Assembly (NCBI RefSeq): GCF_032118995.1
Contig: NC_092650.1
Coordinates: 806,001 to 870,000, forward strand
DNA from: Asterias amurensis
Taxonomy: Eukaryota; Echinodermata; Asteroidea; Forcipulatida; Asteriidae
Length of the DNA stretch: 64,000 nucleotides
Direction of reading: 5' to 3'
In this document: positions 22,850 through 34,300 of the stretch, one piece after another
How the letters are laid out: every line of letters begins with the position of its first letter
How positions within the stretch are numbered: position 1 is the stretch's first letter
Translations under genes and position numbers: made by a program
The notes under the pieces: generated by a model
What the model saw: the letters and a program-made list of their open reading frames with translations, nothing else
Told to the model about the DNA's origin: nothing
Database searches by the model: none

Positions 22850-22980
22850 CGGGACACTAGGTGGCAGCAGACTTAAAAGGTAAAGCCATTGTGCTGAAAA
22901 TTTTCTTTGTATTCTAAACAATGTCAACAATAGAAATTTACCTGGTAAGTCTTCTTCCACCATGATTCCAAAGAGTCCCG
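22850..22980. mobile_element. Family E inverted-repeat MITE, second copy
   Basis: CGGGACACTAGGTGGCAGCA at the left and a complementary, more diverged right end closing with GAGTCCCG. It sits only about 175 bases from the first copy, in the same layout. Confidence 0.75.
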
Positions 22981-23214
22981 TTGGTTCTGTGCAAGAAGGC
23001 TATATTTCAAATAGGTTGTTTTATGTGCTCACTGAGAAATTGAAAGAAAGATTCAACCTTGCTGAGGCTGTAACAATAATGTGAGTTTCTAATGTGCTTT
23101 TTTGCAGAGGCAAGTTTGCCTCTTAATGCCCATTAAAGTCATGGAAAACTGAGATAGTACAGTGGTTTTATAATGCAACAATTATTGTTGTACTGAAGCA
23201 AAGAATTGTTCACT

Positions 23215-26200
23215 TCAGGTTACAGCCGATGACCTAAATGGGTCTTCATCTTTATCCATGTGCTCTTCTTTAAAATGTTGATTCAACTGGCAACGAGACT
23301 GACCCATGTGACTGCATAACTGGCATTTCATTGGCTGTTCATCTCGTCGCTGATGCCTGTACATCTTCTTTGGCTCGGCCGTGTGGTAATCACAGCCCCA
23401 ACAGCACAACACGGTGCGGCCGGATTCCCGCAGAATCTGGCGGCTACATTCAAGCGTAACATCACCAAATTTGACGATCTGCTCGCTGATGAGTTGGGAG
23501 GGAATTGTGACGGGGGTGGGTGTGGTTACTATCGTTGAAGGAGACGAGACAACTAACTCAAGAGGAAGGTACTTGTCGCTAGTGTTTCCCACATTGTACA
23601 CCCGCGTAGGTGTGGTGTTTGAGGGGCTAGTGGTAGCCGCTAATGCTGAGGGACAATCACTTCCACTTGATGATATTGTGCTCCCAGGGGTTGCTACTGC
23701 AGTTGACGACATAGCTGGACTCACTGCGTTAACAAGACTACCAACACTGTTTGGCTGTATGGGATTACAACTGGACACAGCACTCACCAGAACACTAGTA
23801 TCGAGGGGGCTACAAACATTTGTCATGGTTGATGAGGTAGGTGGACTGGAAAAACTACTGGTTGGTATAATGGGTGTGTGGAGTTGATGTGGAGAGGGGT
23901 GTCTTATGCCTTCGTGGAAGAATGGGCCAGGGTGCCTTTCTGGGATGTTCTGATGACCACGGTGACCAAATGGTCTCTGGAGGCTGTTGCAAAGGCTCGT
24001 CTGTATAGAGGGTTGGTTTCGACTCATTGATGGTGACATGAATCCCGGTGGAAATATATGACCAGAGTTGTCATGCATTGGAGGCGAGTGAGCATAGGGT
24101 ACAGAGCAACAAGTATCCAAACGCTCATCAGAGAAACTTCTCGGAAGGGAAGAGCTAAACATTCCTTCGGTCATGTTTGAGGTTGGTAGATTCCTCAGTG
24201 GGGAAGAGAAACGAGGACTGTATAAAACGCTATCATGCATGTGGACTTGTCCATAAGATCTTGGAGACATGAGACTGATATCTGGGGGGTGAGGACTCGG
24301 AGGTGGCATATAGAGAGAGCGGTGGATAGGTCCGAATGGAGTTGATACAAACATGTGGTTGACAGTTCCTTGGGGGTTAGGTCCAGTGGACTGCCCATGG
24401 TGCGGCGTTGGGGGAGGTGTGCCATGTAGCTGGTGGGCCACTCCATGCCCCTGCATTGAGTGACCAGGTAGTGCTCCTGGAAGCGGTACGCCATGGAGAG
24501 GTGTCATGGATAGATTGGGAACAGGAGTAGAACTTCCATACAGAACTGATGGAGGAGGCATTAGTGGCATTGGCAAATGAGACACTGAATCTGTAGAGAG
24601 TCTGCTTCCAGGTACAGCATGCATGTGGTGAGCAGGATGCTGATGGGGCATGGTGTGCCTTGGCTGCCCCATCACAACATGTTGAGCATCTGTTGATGTC
24701 AGTGTATGCCGATCAGCTCCAAGTTGAGGGTGCACTTCAATCGAACTGATGCACTCCTGGTTTGAAGTGACGACACCACTGCTCGTATGACTTTGTGAGC
24801 TAACTACTGAAGCTGGTGTTGAACACCTTCGCAACTGAATGCGTGGGGCTCTTGTTCTTTTCTGCAGTGCTTCATTCATGGCATTTCTTGCATTTGCTGA
24901 AATATTGCTGTGAAGTGGCACAGATTGTACAACAACATCAGGGTTCTGAAAATGCTCTCCTGAAGTTGCTGTTGGAATAATTGGACCAGGCTGTTCAAGT
25001 TCAGAGTTTCTAACACCTGCTAAATCAGAACTGAGAGTTGCCATTCTCCTTTGCCTCATGAGGTTAAACTGTGAGACATGACTACTTATCAAGTTTTCTG
25101 TCTCTCTTTGGTTACGGATGCCCTCTGGAGGCATACACCAACTTCCCGATTCTGCAGGTCTACCCAGTGATGTATGCATGCCTGGGGCAGCTCTCAAGTG
25201 AAGCACATCTCCAATATGATGTGAATGAGCAGTGCTATCATTCACTGCACTGGCAGAATGGGAACTGCAAACTGTCCCTCCAGAGTAACCAGCTGTTGTG
25301 GACAGAGTTGATGTGGCTGTAGTTGGGAGGCTATTTGAAACTGTGGATGAAGTGCTTACATTCAGTGGAGACATTAACCATGGGTTTCTCTCAAGAGCTC
25401 TTGATCTGAGTATTGCTGTTGCCAGAATGCCTGCATGATGGGGTACAACTGTTGCCGGTGGTGTGAATGAACTTGGTTCAGCATTTCTCAACGGCAAGGA
25501 GTTGGGTTCATTTGGTCCGAGAACAGATGCATCAACATTTTGCCTAAGTAGAGCAGGTTCTGGAATAGTCTGTCTAGGAATCACTGAAGGCATTTCACTG
25601 TTTGGCTGATTGAGAACCAGGCTTCCCATCTGACCATTGGTGTGAGTGGGAAGGTTTCTTTCATGTTCCTCCAGGAGCTGTAGCTGTCTGCGTGCTGGAT
25701 TCATCACTCTGTCTTCTCTTAACGTCTCTCGTATTTCGGATGGAAAGGACAGTTCTCTTGATCTATCCATGTCAGAGAAGAAAGCTCCCTGCTGTGTCAG
25801 TGGGGTTGGTAAGGTAGGTACATTCAAGTTGGTAGGACTATTGACAAGGGTTGGAAAGTCTTGGTTTCCGCTGTGTACCGATGTCATTGTATTGTGAGAA
25901 TATGTCACTGCTGTGCAAGTCCCAACACTTTGTCTATTGAGAACAGGTGCTCCTTGAGAAGCATTGACTACGATACCTGGGGGTCTTATAGTTTCTTGAG
26001 GCTGAATGGAGGATCTTGGAAGAACACTGTCATGGGGTCGCAGGACGGAGGAGCTTCTATCGGGAAGGTTGAGGGAGTTCCTCACTATAACATTGTCACT
26101 GGAATTGAAAACTGGTCTTGTGATAACACTAGATGTAATAGTGTTTGGCAATGGCACAAAGTTTGAAGTGGTGATGACACAGTTCAAAGATTGCAGAGGA

Positions 26201-29200
26201 CGCTGGGGTTGCATAGGTTGCATAACAGATGACGGGGACAACACTGGAGTACTGTCTCCAAGAGACTTGTCCATTGCTTGTTCAAATCCCAAAGGTGAAG
26301 GCACAGAGGCATTACTTGTATTTCTCAGCTGGGGCGGCTGCTGATTTGTAGGAACGTGAAATGCTACGGGAGGTGTGGTCGTTGCAGTTGGTACACCTCT
26401 CGAACCTGTTGCAAAGTTAGGAAGGCTTGTAGCCCTTGGTGCCACGGGGTCTGTCCTACTCCAACAATCGCTTAAAGCTCTACCCATGTGTTGAATGTTA
26501 GTGCTTGTGGTCACACAAGTTGACACCAAAGTTTGTCGACTCTGATTCGTTGGCCCACTGTTAACAGGTGCAGTCAAAGGGGAAGCTGCAGTGTCTGACG
26601 TAATTGCGGGTCTCCTAGACAATTCTGGTGTTCCGGCACCTTTTCTGTTCAAATCTTTTACTAGAGGCACAAGATTAACACTGTCATTATTAGTTACATA
26701 ACCTGGATGTCTAGTGTGTGTAATCCTGGAATTCCCTATTAATTCCGATCCAAGGTCACTCTGACCCGCCAAAGCACTATCACGAGTTACCGACGACCCA
26801 TATTGCACATTCTGTCCTTTAGCAGACACTCCATCCCCGCTTTGCTTTGGTGTGTATCTACTAACCAATGGACCATTGGCAACTTGAGTTTGATACAAAG
26901 GGCCCCTCTCCGTACTTTGATTGGATCTAGAATCCACTATTACAGTTCTGCCACCACTTTGCTCGCTTGAAGTACTGTGTACAATCACTGGAGGTACACT
27001 GGATGAAATTGGTTGAGTCTTTTTTCCCTTATTGCGACTTCTTGAGCTACTAGTTCTATGTGGTTTGGTTTTCTTTGGTTGATGGGTTTCTTTTTGTTTA
27101 TCAAGAGAGGCAGGCGCTCTGGGACTTTTCAGCATAGCTCTCAGTGTCTCATCCAAAGACATATTGTTTGTGTCAAGGGCACTGGTGTTGTCATTAGGGG
27201 TCGAAACAGAGTCTTGCGTGTCACTTCCAATAGATTCAGGAGTTAATACGTTAGATACAGCTGTGTTGGGTGAGTAGACTGGGGGCATGGTGGCTATTGT
27301 AGTCGCAGCCGTTGATATCTGCGGGGATGTGATACCAGGAGCCACCACAGTTGGTTGTACGACCTCAGCATGTTGACCACAATCAAAGATTTGCACTTGG
27401 CCATTGGCGATCCCAACACTAGGCACCGTTATCTGCAGTACTCCAGAACTGGTCAGCACAGCTGGGAGATTCAGCCGCACACCTCCATTCAATGAAACAG
27501 GAGGAGTGACAGAGGGCTGCAACTTCTGGTTCAAAACAGGATTATTAAGCATAGCTCCATCGTACGAGCCTCCATTCATTAGAAGACTGTACTTGTATCT
27601 ACTAGCTTTAGGCTTCGCTTTAGTTTTACTGTTAGGACTGGTTATTTTTGGTCCTTTACTTTGTTCACTTCTTGTAGCCGCTTTGGAAGCTCGCCTTTCA
27701 CTACTTGCCTTACTCGCAGCAACCTCAGAAGATGTTTGACAATGAGACGGTGTGCTGATATTGTTAGTGCCGTTTGGCAATAGCTGAACTACTGTCTTAT
27801 AATGACCAGCAACATCAGTCAGTGAGACCCTGGCCGGAGGTGTCATTACATTCAGGTACTTGCCTTGTGGAAACAAAGTATGGGTCATCGAATACGGAGA
27901 AGTGTTCATTGGAATCTTGTCGCCCTCCCCGGGTGGAGCGCGGGCCAACATTGGCATACTGGGGATCAACTGGACTTTGGGGCTCATAAACATGACGGGT
28001 CCATTCTTGCAGCCCCCTTTAGTCAGATGGTCTGTATAAGTGACATCCTTGATGGGGACAGTGGCTGTGACGACCGACTGATGGTGGTCCGTGGGTTTGG
28101 GAGCAATTGGCTTGAACTTCTTTCGGCAGAGAGTCTCCAGTTTAGGATCAGTGGTATTGTCATCATGTCCTTCTGCTGACTCCAACCTTCGCTTGGCTTT
28201 AGGTTGGCTGCAGGTGGAAGGGGTTAACTGACGATCTGTTTTCAAACACATACAAAAAATACCACAATTACAATTTTAGTTCTTTGAAGATAATTTTAAA
28301 AAATTGTCCAAAACAATAGAATTGGTATGTTTGCCATTCAGAGCCTATGAAGATAAAAACCCAGCTTTACTTGTCATTCAGTCCCTGTTAAACTGTTTTT
28401 ATATCAGGATTATTATAGTTGCACACAGCTTACCCAAACATTGATTAAGTAAATACAAATGTGTACAAGTGATTTTCTGGCAAGCAACATCCGCGTGTTG
28501 TTCATACAGAAATGTTTACAACATGTACTTAAATCTAAACAATACCAAGTACTTTATTGAAAAATGATCAAAACTAAAAATTATTTGTGATCTTAATTTC
28601 ATACCTTAGACAGGGATAAGAACTGTATGAAACCTAAGTAGGATTTGAAACTTTGCATCATGGTGAAAGTATGTAAAAATGCATGGTAGAAATAATTTCC
28701 ATATTGCACAAAACCTGTAAGCATCAATTCTTACTTTTGCAACAAAGATCTGAAGACGATCAGAGCATACTAACCGAAACATTGAGTTATCAGCCACCGA
28801 TGCTTTTCAGAACCAACACAACTCAAAAGAGATTTTCACATGGTGTTACCGCAAACCACGTTTAATTATACTCCCACCATGCATAGTTTCAAATCCTGCT
28901 CAACAATGATCTGTTTGAATTCCTTCCACACACAGTTGTGTTTGACAGTAACAGGATAACTGATACCCATGTGATGGTGGGTCGCTATAATTTGTTCTTC
29001 ACCTTTTGATCGTTTATCCTTGGCAGTGTGGTTGGTAGTTGTCTTAGTTTTCTCATGAGGTTCTTTAGTTGTTATCTGACGAGGAGGTGAATGGCTTCTG
29101 CCACTAATGACGCTTCCTGGTGGCTGGCCAGGTGATTCCTAAAACCAGAAATTCAAATACAAGATAGTTACATTTCAAATTGACAGTTATTGCAGGGTCT

Positions 29201-30502
29201 TTTTATAATAATAATAATAATCATAATAATAACACCATTTATAGCGCCTTTTCCTAAGGTTGCAAAGTGTTCAGAGAATGACAGGAAAAAAACAACAATG
29301 GGAATGCAAACAAAAACCAAGAGGAAAACCACAACTAGGCAAAGCCTACAGTATTAATCAAGAATGTCTCACGAAAAGCAGGTCTCTCTTTGACTAAACG
29401 GTAAACCGCCTCCATGTCAGATTTCCCCAAAGGAATTATTCATCATGTTCTTGCAAACTAGTTGATGTCATTTTCAAGCCTCAGTGGTGCAATTTTTTAT
29501 TTGTGTGGGCAGGCACTGCAGACAGCAGTAAAAAATTATAAACATCTTAAAAGATTGTGCCCAACATGTATTGATTGTGTTGTTGTTTGTATTTGAATTA
29601 CTACCGGAAGACTTTCCGCATCCTGCCACCACTTTTTTAACACTAATTTTTACACAAAACCTCATTTTTGGCGGTCGAGTAAATGGATTCGAGTAAATTA
29701 GATTAACTGGATAATAAATAATATGATAGTAATACTAATACTATTTTTAATTTTTATTTCATAACGAATGAAAAAGAGGTGGCAGGAATGAGGATACAGA
29801 AACTTTTCTATCCAATCACACTCTTCTTACCCTTCAAAATTATATAATAGAGTATAGACATAGTCATACTCATATAGTACAATACAAACATGTCGTACCG
29901 ACTACCGGCATAACTGTAACATTGCTCCATAGGCATAGGTTTATCGCGAATAGCAAAATATCAAGAGAGGGCGCTGTTGATCCCACATAAAGGAATAGGC
30001 TTGCATGCCTGAGTTGAAGAAACTGCATAGAAACCGCCCCATATTCCTTCCCACAAAGCATTGCGGTTCTGAATCGCGATAAACCTTGTGGTGAAAAGCA
30101 GCAGTCACAGAACGTAACGCTGCACTGCCCATGCACAGGATGACACACTAAGAGTGCCTGCTGACACCACTGGAGGTAGAACCTTCATGATGACACCGAC
30201 AGTGACACTGACAGGTGTAGCGAATGCATGAATGCATCACCACTGCAGTTGCCGTCTCTGTCGTCGGTCAGTGTGATACAAAATAGTAAGTTGGGTCCCG
30301 CAAACTCAACTTGGGACACAATTAAAACCCAATTATCTATTTGTTTATACATTATTTTTGCCTAGCTAGTGAATGTTCTGATACCTAAGACAATACACTT
30401 TTCAACAGAAATAACTTTAAGGTAAGCATTAAACGCAGAACACTTTAACAAAACAAAACATTACTTTACGAAAGTCAAACTTACAGAAACATTGGCAGCC
30501 AT
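23215..30502 (-). CDS. Large disordered protein with C-terminal C2H2-type zinc-finger sequence, unrecognised family
   Basis: Three coding exons are inferred on the minus strand: 30485-30502 (MAANVS), 29003-29138 and 23215-28235. Together they make 5175 bases, 1724 residues, in frame through two GT-AG introns. The last exon is one open frame of 5 kb. The protein is rich in Ser, Thr, Pro, Gln, Asn and His and looks disordered for most of its length. Basic stretches (KAKRRLE, KKFKP, KTKPHRTSSSRSRNKGKK) suggest nuclear import. The end, about residues 1661-1710, holds a degenerate finger (C-x2-C-x12-H without a normally spaced second His) followed by a regular C-x2-C-x12-H-x4-H finger. No vertebrate orthologue was recognised. 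A role in DNA or chromatin binding is only inferred. The tiny first exon rests on splice signals and frame; the alternative start, an ATG at 28251, would read through an intron acceptor. Head-to-head with HSF1. Confidence 0.8.
28236..29002. other. Intron 2 of the zinc-finger gene
   Basis: Donor AAAAG/GTGAAG and acceptor GAAAACAG/ATCG. It contains a family F copy at 28750-28861; the rest is AT-rich and unassigned. The exon 2 frame also continues past the donor for about 45 codons to a stop, so an alternative 3' end cannot be excluded. Confidence 0.55.
28750..28861 (+). mobile_element. Family F repeat with hammerhead-like core, degraded
   Basis: CTGAAGACGATCAG, then CGAAACATTGAG, ending CACATGGTGTTACCGCAAACC as in the long copy at 59143-59425. 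The second strand of the putative stem is degraded here (CTAACC). Confidence 0.65.
29139..30484. other. Intron 1 of the zinc-finger gene
   Basis: Contains a family C element (29604-29812) and AT-rich DNA. A 92-codon minus-strand frame at 29870-30148 lies near the presumed 5' end and has no recognisable features. Confidence 0.5.
29604..29812. mobile_element. Family C inverted-repeat MITE, long variant
   Basis: Left CCGGAAGACTTTCCGCATCC followed by TGCCACCACTTTTTT; right AAAAAGAGGTGGCAGGAATG followed by AGGATACAGAAAC. The arms are complementary with mismatches. Confidence 0.65.
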
Positions 30503-31328
30503 CTTGACATATTGAACCTTCTGTCAACAGAGGGCGTTTTTCTAAATAAATAATCTCATCTGACAGCAACTGAAGAATAACTGAACAAAGTTTACCTCAA
30601 TATTTAAAGCATATTTACCCTTTCTTAGTTATGCTCGCTCATCCCCTTAAACCAAACATTAAAGAGCGAGTATAACTATACTTGGCTTTCATTCTTTCTT
30701 GCGAGCCTGAAAACATGTAATTTTGCGGTGGAAATTTTACACAACATAAACTTGTGTGAAATTGTTTTTTTTATATTTGATAATAGGTTGAGGGCGTCAT
30801 CTATTTCTTTTTTTTCATTTAATATCCATCCTTTTTGTCTCACCATAGAGTTAGAAATAAGATAATAAACCTGTGGAGTAAAAACAGTAGCCTTAAAAAA
30901 AAAACATAAAGTTGTAATAACCTCCGATTTTGAGTTTTTGATATATACCACGATATTGTTATTAAAAAAAAACTTTTTACAAAACACAACGCTTGATGAT
31001 TGAAATGGCCGGAACAAACCATTCACAAAGAAGGGGTTTCTATTAATCTCGAGCGACCAGTTGTTAACAAAACTATCCAAAAGGTAATTTTAATAAAAAT
31101 AACGCTTACTTTGTTTGGATTTTTTTAAACAATTATGTTATTACAATATTCAACTGTTGTCGAACCGGCATAAAAATAAGATGGCATAATTTAATTAACC
31201 CCTATTTCCCGCACCAATCTAATGACCCATAAACCCATGTCGTCATTTCCAAGATGGCGCTGAATCAGCGAGGCCTATGTCGATTTTGTTCGTGTTCTTC
31301 ATGTTCTTAGATTCGAAATAACGGAATC
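30503..31328. promoter_or_regulatory. Head-to-head intergenic region, zinc-finger gene / HSF1
   Basis: Only 826 bases separate the divergent start codons. CCAAGATGGCGC at 31249-31260 resembles a YY1 site just upstream of HSF1, and TCAAGATGGCTGCC overlaps the zinc-finger gene start on the other strand. A shared promoter is likely but inferred. No canonical TATA box was identified at a convincing distance. The rest is AT-rich with no gene. Confidence 0.5.
31254..31310 (+). other. Possible upstream ORF ahead of HSF1
   Basis: ATG at 31254 opens an 18-codon, Cys-rich reading frame that stops with TAG 18 bases before the HSF1 ATG. It would be a uORF if transcription starts upstream of 31254. The ATG lies inside a CCAAGATGGCGC element that may be a YY1-type initiator site instead. 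Confidence 0.35.
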
Positions 31329-34300
31329 ATGGCTGTTCAGGACGTGAAAGGTTCTATTGTACTTCCAGGCTCTAGCGTTCCTGGGTTCTTGTCAAAGTTG
31401 TGGCTTCTTGTGGATGATGCAGAGAATGACGAATTAATTGGATGGAGCCAAGTAAGTTTGGAAAAGATCTGCAGACTAGACTCGATCATCATGTTGTTGA
31501 TCGTCTCAACAAAAAGTCATGTCTAAATTGTCATTATCGAGTATACTTCAACGTTTTGTTCAATTCAATTTCAATTTCGACCGATATTAAATTTGAAATG
31601 AGACTATACAGATACAAAAATATAACACTCAGCGCAGTAGGCTCAGCAGGAAATTGGAAAATTCAACATGAACTTCAGTTCAAAATAAAGAAAGAACTCG
31701 TCTCTTGCTTTTAAAAGTTGCTTGTGCCCAAAAAAATTAATTAAAGTAGGCCACTTACTGTCTGACCTGGAAAAGTTTCCGTATGGCGCCACCACTTTTT
31801 CATTCGAAATAAAATAATATAGTATCTAATTTACCTGATTGATATATCCCTTTTTGTAAAAATGAGTGAAAAAGTGGTGGCGCCATACGGAAAGTTATCC
31901 TCTGACCTTGTCAGAGCATGACGAAATTGACATAGCAGGGAGTGTCGGTGTCAAGACCAGCTCCAAGAAAATGGCTCATTTATTTATATAGTTTCATTAT
32001 TATGCTCATTTATTTATATAGTTTCATTATTATTACCCTCTTGATTCAAACACAAAGGCAAAGTGTCTGTTCCTCTTAACTCACTCTGTTTTTCTGGACA
32101 GTAACTAGACTTGGTGAGTTTGGGATATCATGGATATGATTTGACGTAACATGATTTAGGGAATAAAACTAAAAGGAAATAAATAAATAAAATAAATTCA
32201 TTTGTAGTCTGCACTTTTCCCTTTTATGACTACAAAGGGGTCTTCATTCAAGGCTCCCAGCATGCTCAATGTGTATTATTTTCCTTAAAAAACACAATTT
32301 TTTTAATGAATATGACCTGTTGTTTATTACACTCGAGTGAAAAATAATCAATAATCAAACAAACAAAATGTAAAAATACAGTACTAATTACATTGTTCTT
32401 TTTGTAGTTGACCATAACATACACAGAAAACCCATCTAAAAATAAGATACATTTATAAACAATTATGTATAAAACCTGAAATTCAAATAAAATATGAATG
32501 ATCATTAATTATGGAAAAAACTTTACTTGTGTTCTTATTACAGAATGGAAGCAGCTTCATCGTTCAGGACCAGACCCGGTTTGCCAAGGAAATCTTGCCC
32601 AATTATTTCAAGCACAACAACATGGCAAGCTTCATCCGTCAACTCAACATGTGTAAGTTCTCCATAGTTAAGGAAACAATAAGACTGTCGTCCTTTTTTG
32701 TAAAGGGAGTCCTAAATAAATTATTAACATCAACTGGCAACTGGCAATCGTTGTATTGATTGCATGTTATTAGTGATTGATTTGTAAATTGGTTATTAGT
32801 GATTGATTTGTAAATTATAAACTAGTTTATCATAAATTAATTTCAAAATGTTTGAAGCGTTTTTTAAAATATCGCTGAAAATCAAGAGTTGGGTATGTAC
32901 ATGCAGGAAGAATAATACGTAACTAAAACACACAATCTGAGAAAAATGTGACACAGGAAGGTTTCTCTTATTAAAATTTTTGGGCGATAAAAGCTTTCTT
33001 TTTTTAATAAACATTAATTCAAAGTGAAATGATTCTCAAAATGCTTGATACTATCCACAGCTGCTGTACTTCTAACCAAGTGAGTTCATAATACCATAAT
33101 AATAAAACTACACCTTCCCTTAAAACAGTACTCTGGCTTGATTTTTCAGATGGCTTTCGGAAGAAGGCAAACCTGGAACATGGTACTCTCAAAGCGGAGA
33201 AAGATGACATTGAGTTTCAGCACCCAAACTTCAAGAGAGGGAAAGTGGGACAGCTTGAACTCATCAAAAGGAAGGTATGTTGAGAAACAAGTGTCACTGA
33301 AAGCATTGTTGACATTGTTGATCCTGCTTTTTGGAAAAGTCATTACAAAAGGGGTGTTTGGTTTATTTTTGTTGTTGTTGTTGTTTTATAATAATAACTC
33401 AGTGACGCTCCTGGCGCTGTAACATACAGTTATTTCCTGCAAGGTATGTGGGATAACGTTTGAATTATGATACCTAATCCTTAGCACCATGTAATGGTTT
33501 ACAAGGTGCTATGGCGCAATGTGGTGCCAATAAAACCAGCAACACCTGGGCAAACCCCCTTTTTATTTACGTGTGTAAACAATACACGCTTTCGTGCCTT
33601 CCGAAAGGATGAAGTATCATAGTTAAGTTGGTGTCTTGCTCAAGGACACAGGTGTCACGACTCCACACCCAAACTCTTCTGAACAGAAACACCAGAGTTT
33701 GAATCCGGCGCTCTTAACCAGTAGGACATGACACGCCACGCCATGTTTTGTGTTCAAAGGAGAGTTAGACTCCTTCTGTTTTTGTACTGGGCAGTGAGGC
33801 TCTAATCTGACAAAATAAACCTCTTTCAGGTGTCCGCTCGAGAGGAGTCAAAGCTTAGAATTGACAACGTACATCGTATCCTGAACGATGTCCAAGACAT
33901 GAAAGGCAAACAAGACAACATCTCGGGCACTTTGGAGGGTATTCAGAGGTAAGCATACATGTCTGTCAAATCTCCAAAATATACCAAATAGTTGGTGTTT
34001 TTTTTTTTTTCAATTTGAAAAAAGGATAATAGATAACCCTAAAGATATTTTTGTGCCTCTCAGCCTCACTTTATTTTGTATGTATGAGGCAAAGAAAAAC
34101 GCCTTAGTTTAAAAATCACTTTTATGTGTTCCTTTTGGTAGAGAGAATCAGGTATTATGGAGGGAAGTCGTACATCTCAGACAGCGGCATGAGAAGCAGC
34201 AGAAGATTGTGAATCGTCTGATCCAGTTTCTGATCACAATGGTCAAACCAGTCGGCCTTAAGAGAAAACAGTGAGTACATCCAATCAGATTATAAATTAA

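Larger units (their letters stand above)
17117..23214. other. Intergenic spacer, MED10 / zinc-finger gene
   Basis: Six kb of AT-rich DNA with several annotated repeats and no supported gene. Short frames such as 18180-18413 (ends in a C-run and Pro stretch), 19835-20107 and 21091-21273 lack family features. Confidence 0.6.

Noticed and set aside
24195-24494. 99-codon minus-strand frame inside the zinc-finger exon, and other frames on both strands there
   Set aside because: Shadow frames of the 5-kb coding exon.
28235-28251. ATG at 28251 as the start of the zinc-finger protein
   Set aside because: The codons MCLKT overlap a good acceptor (TTTGAAAACAG); an upstream in-frame exon and a starter exon fit splice signals better.
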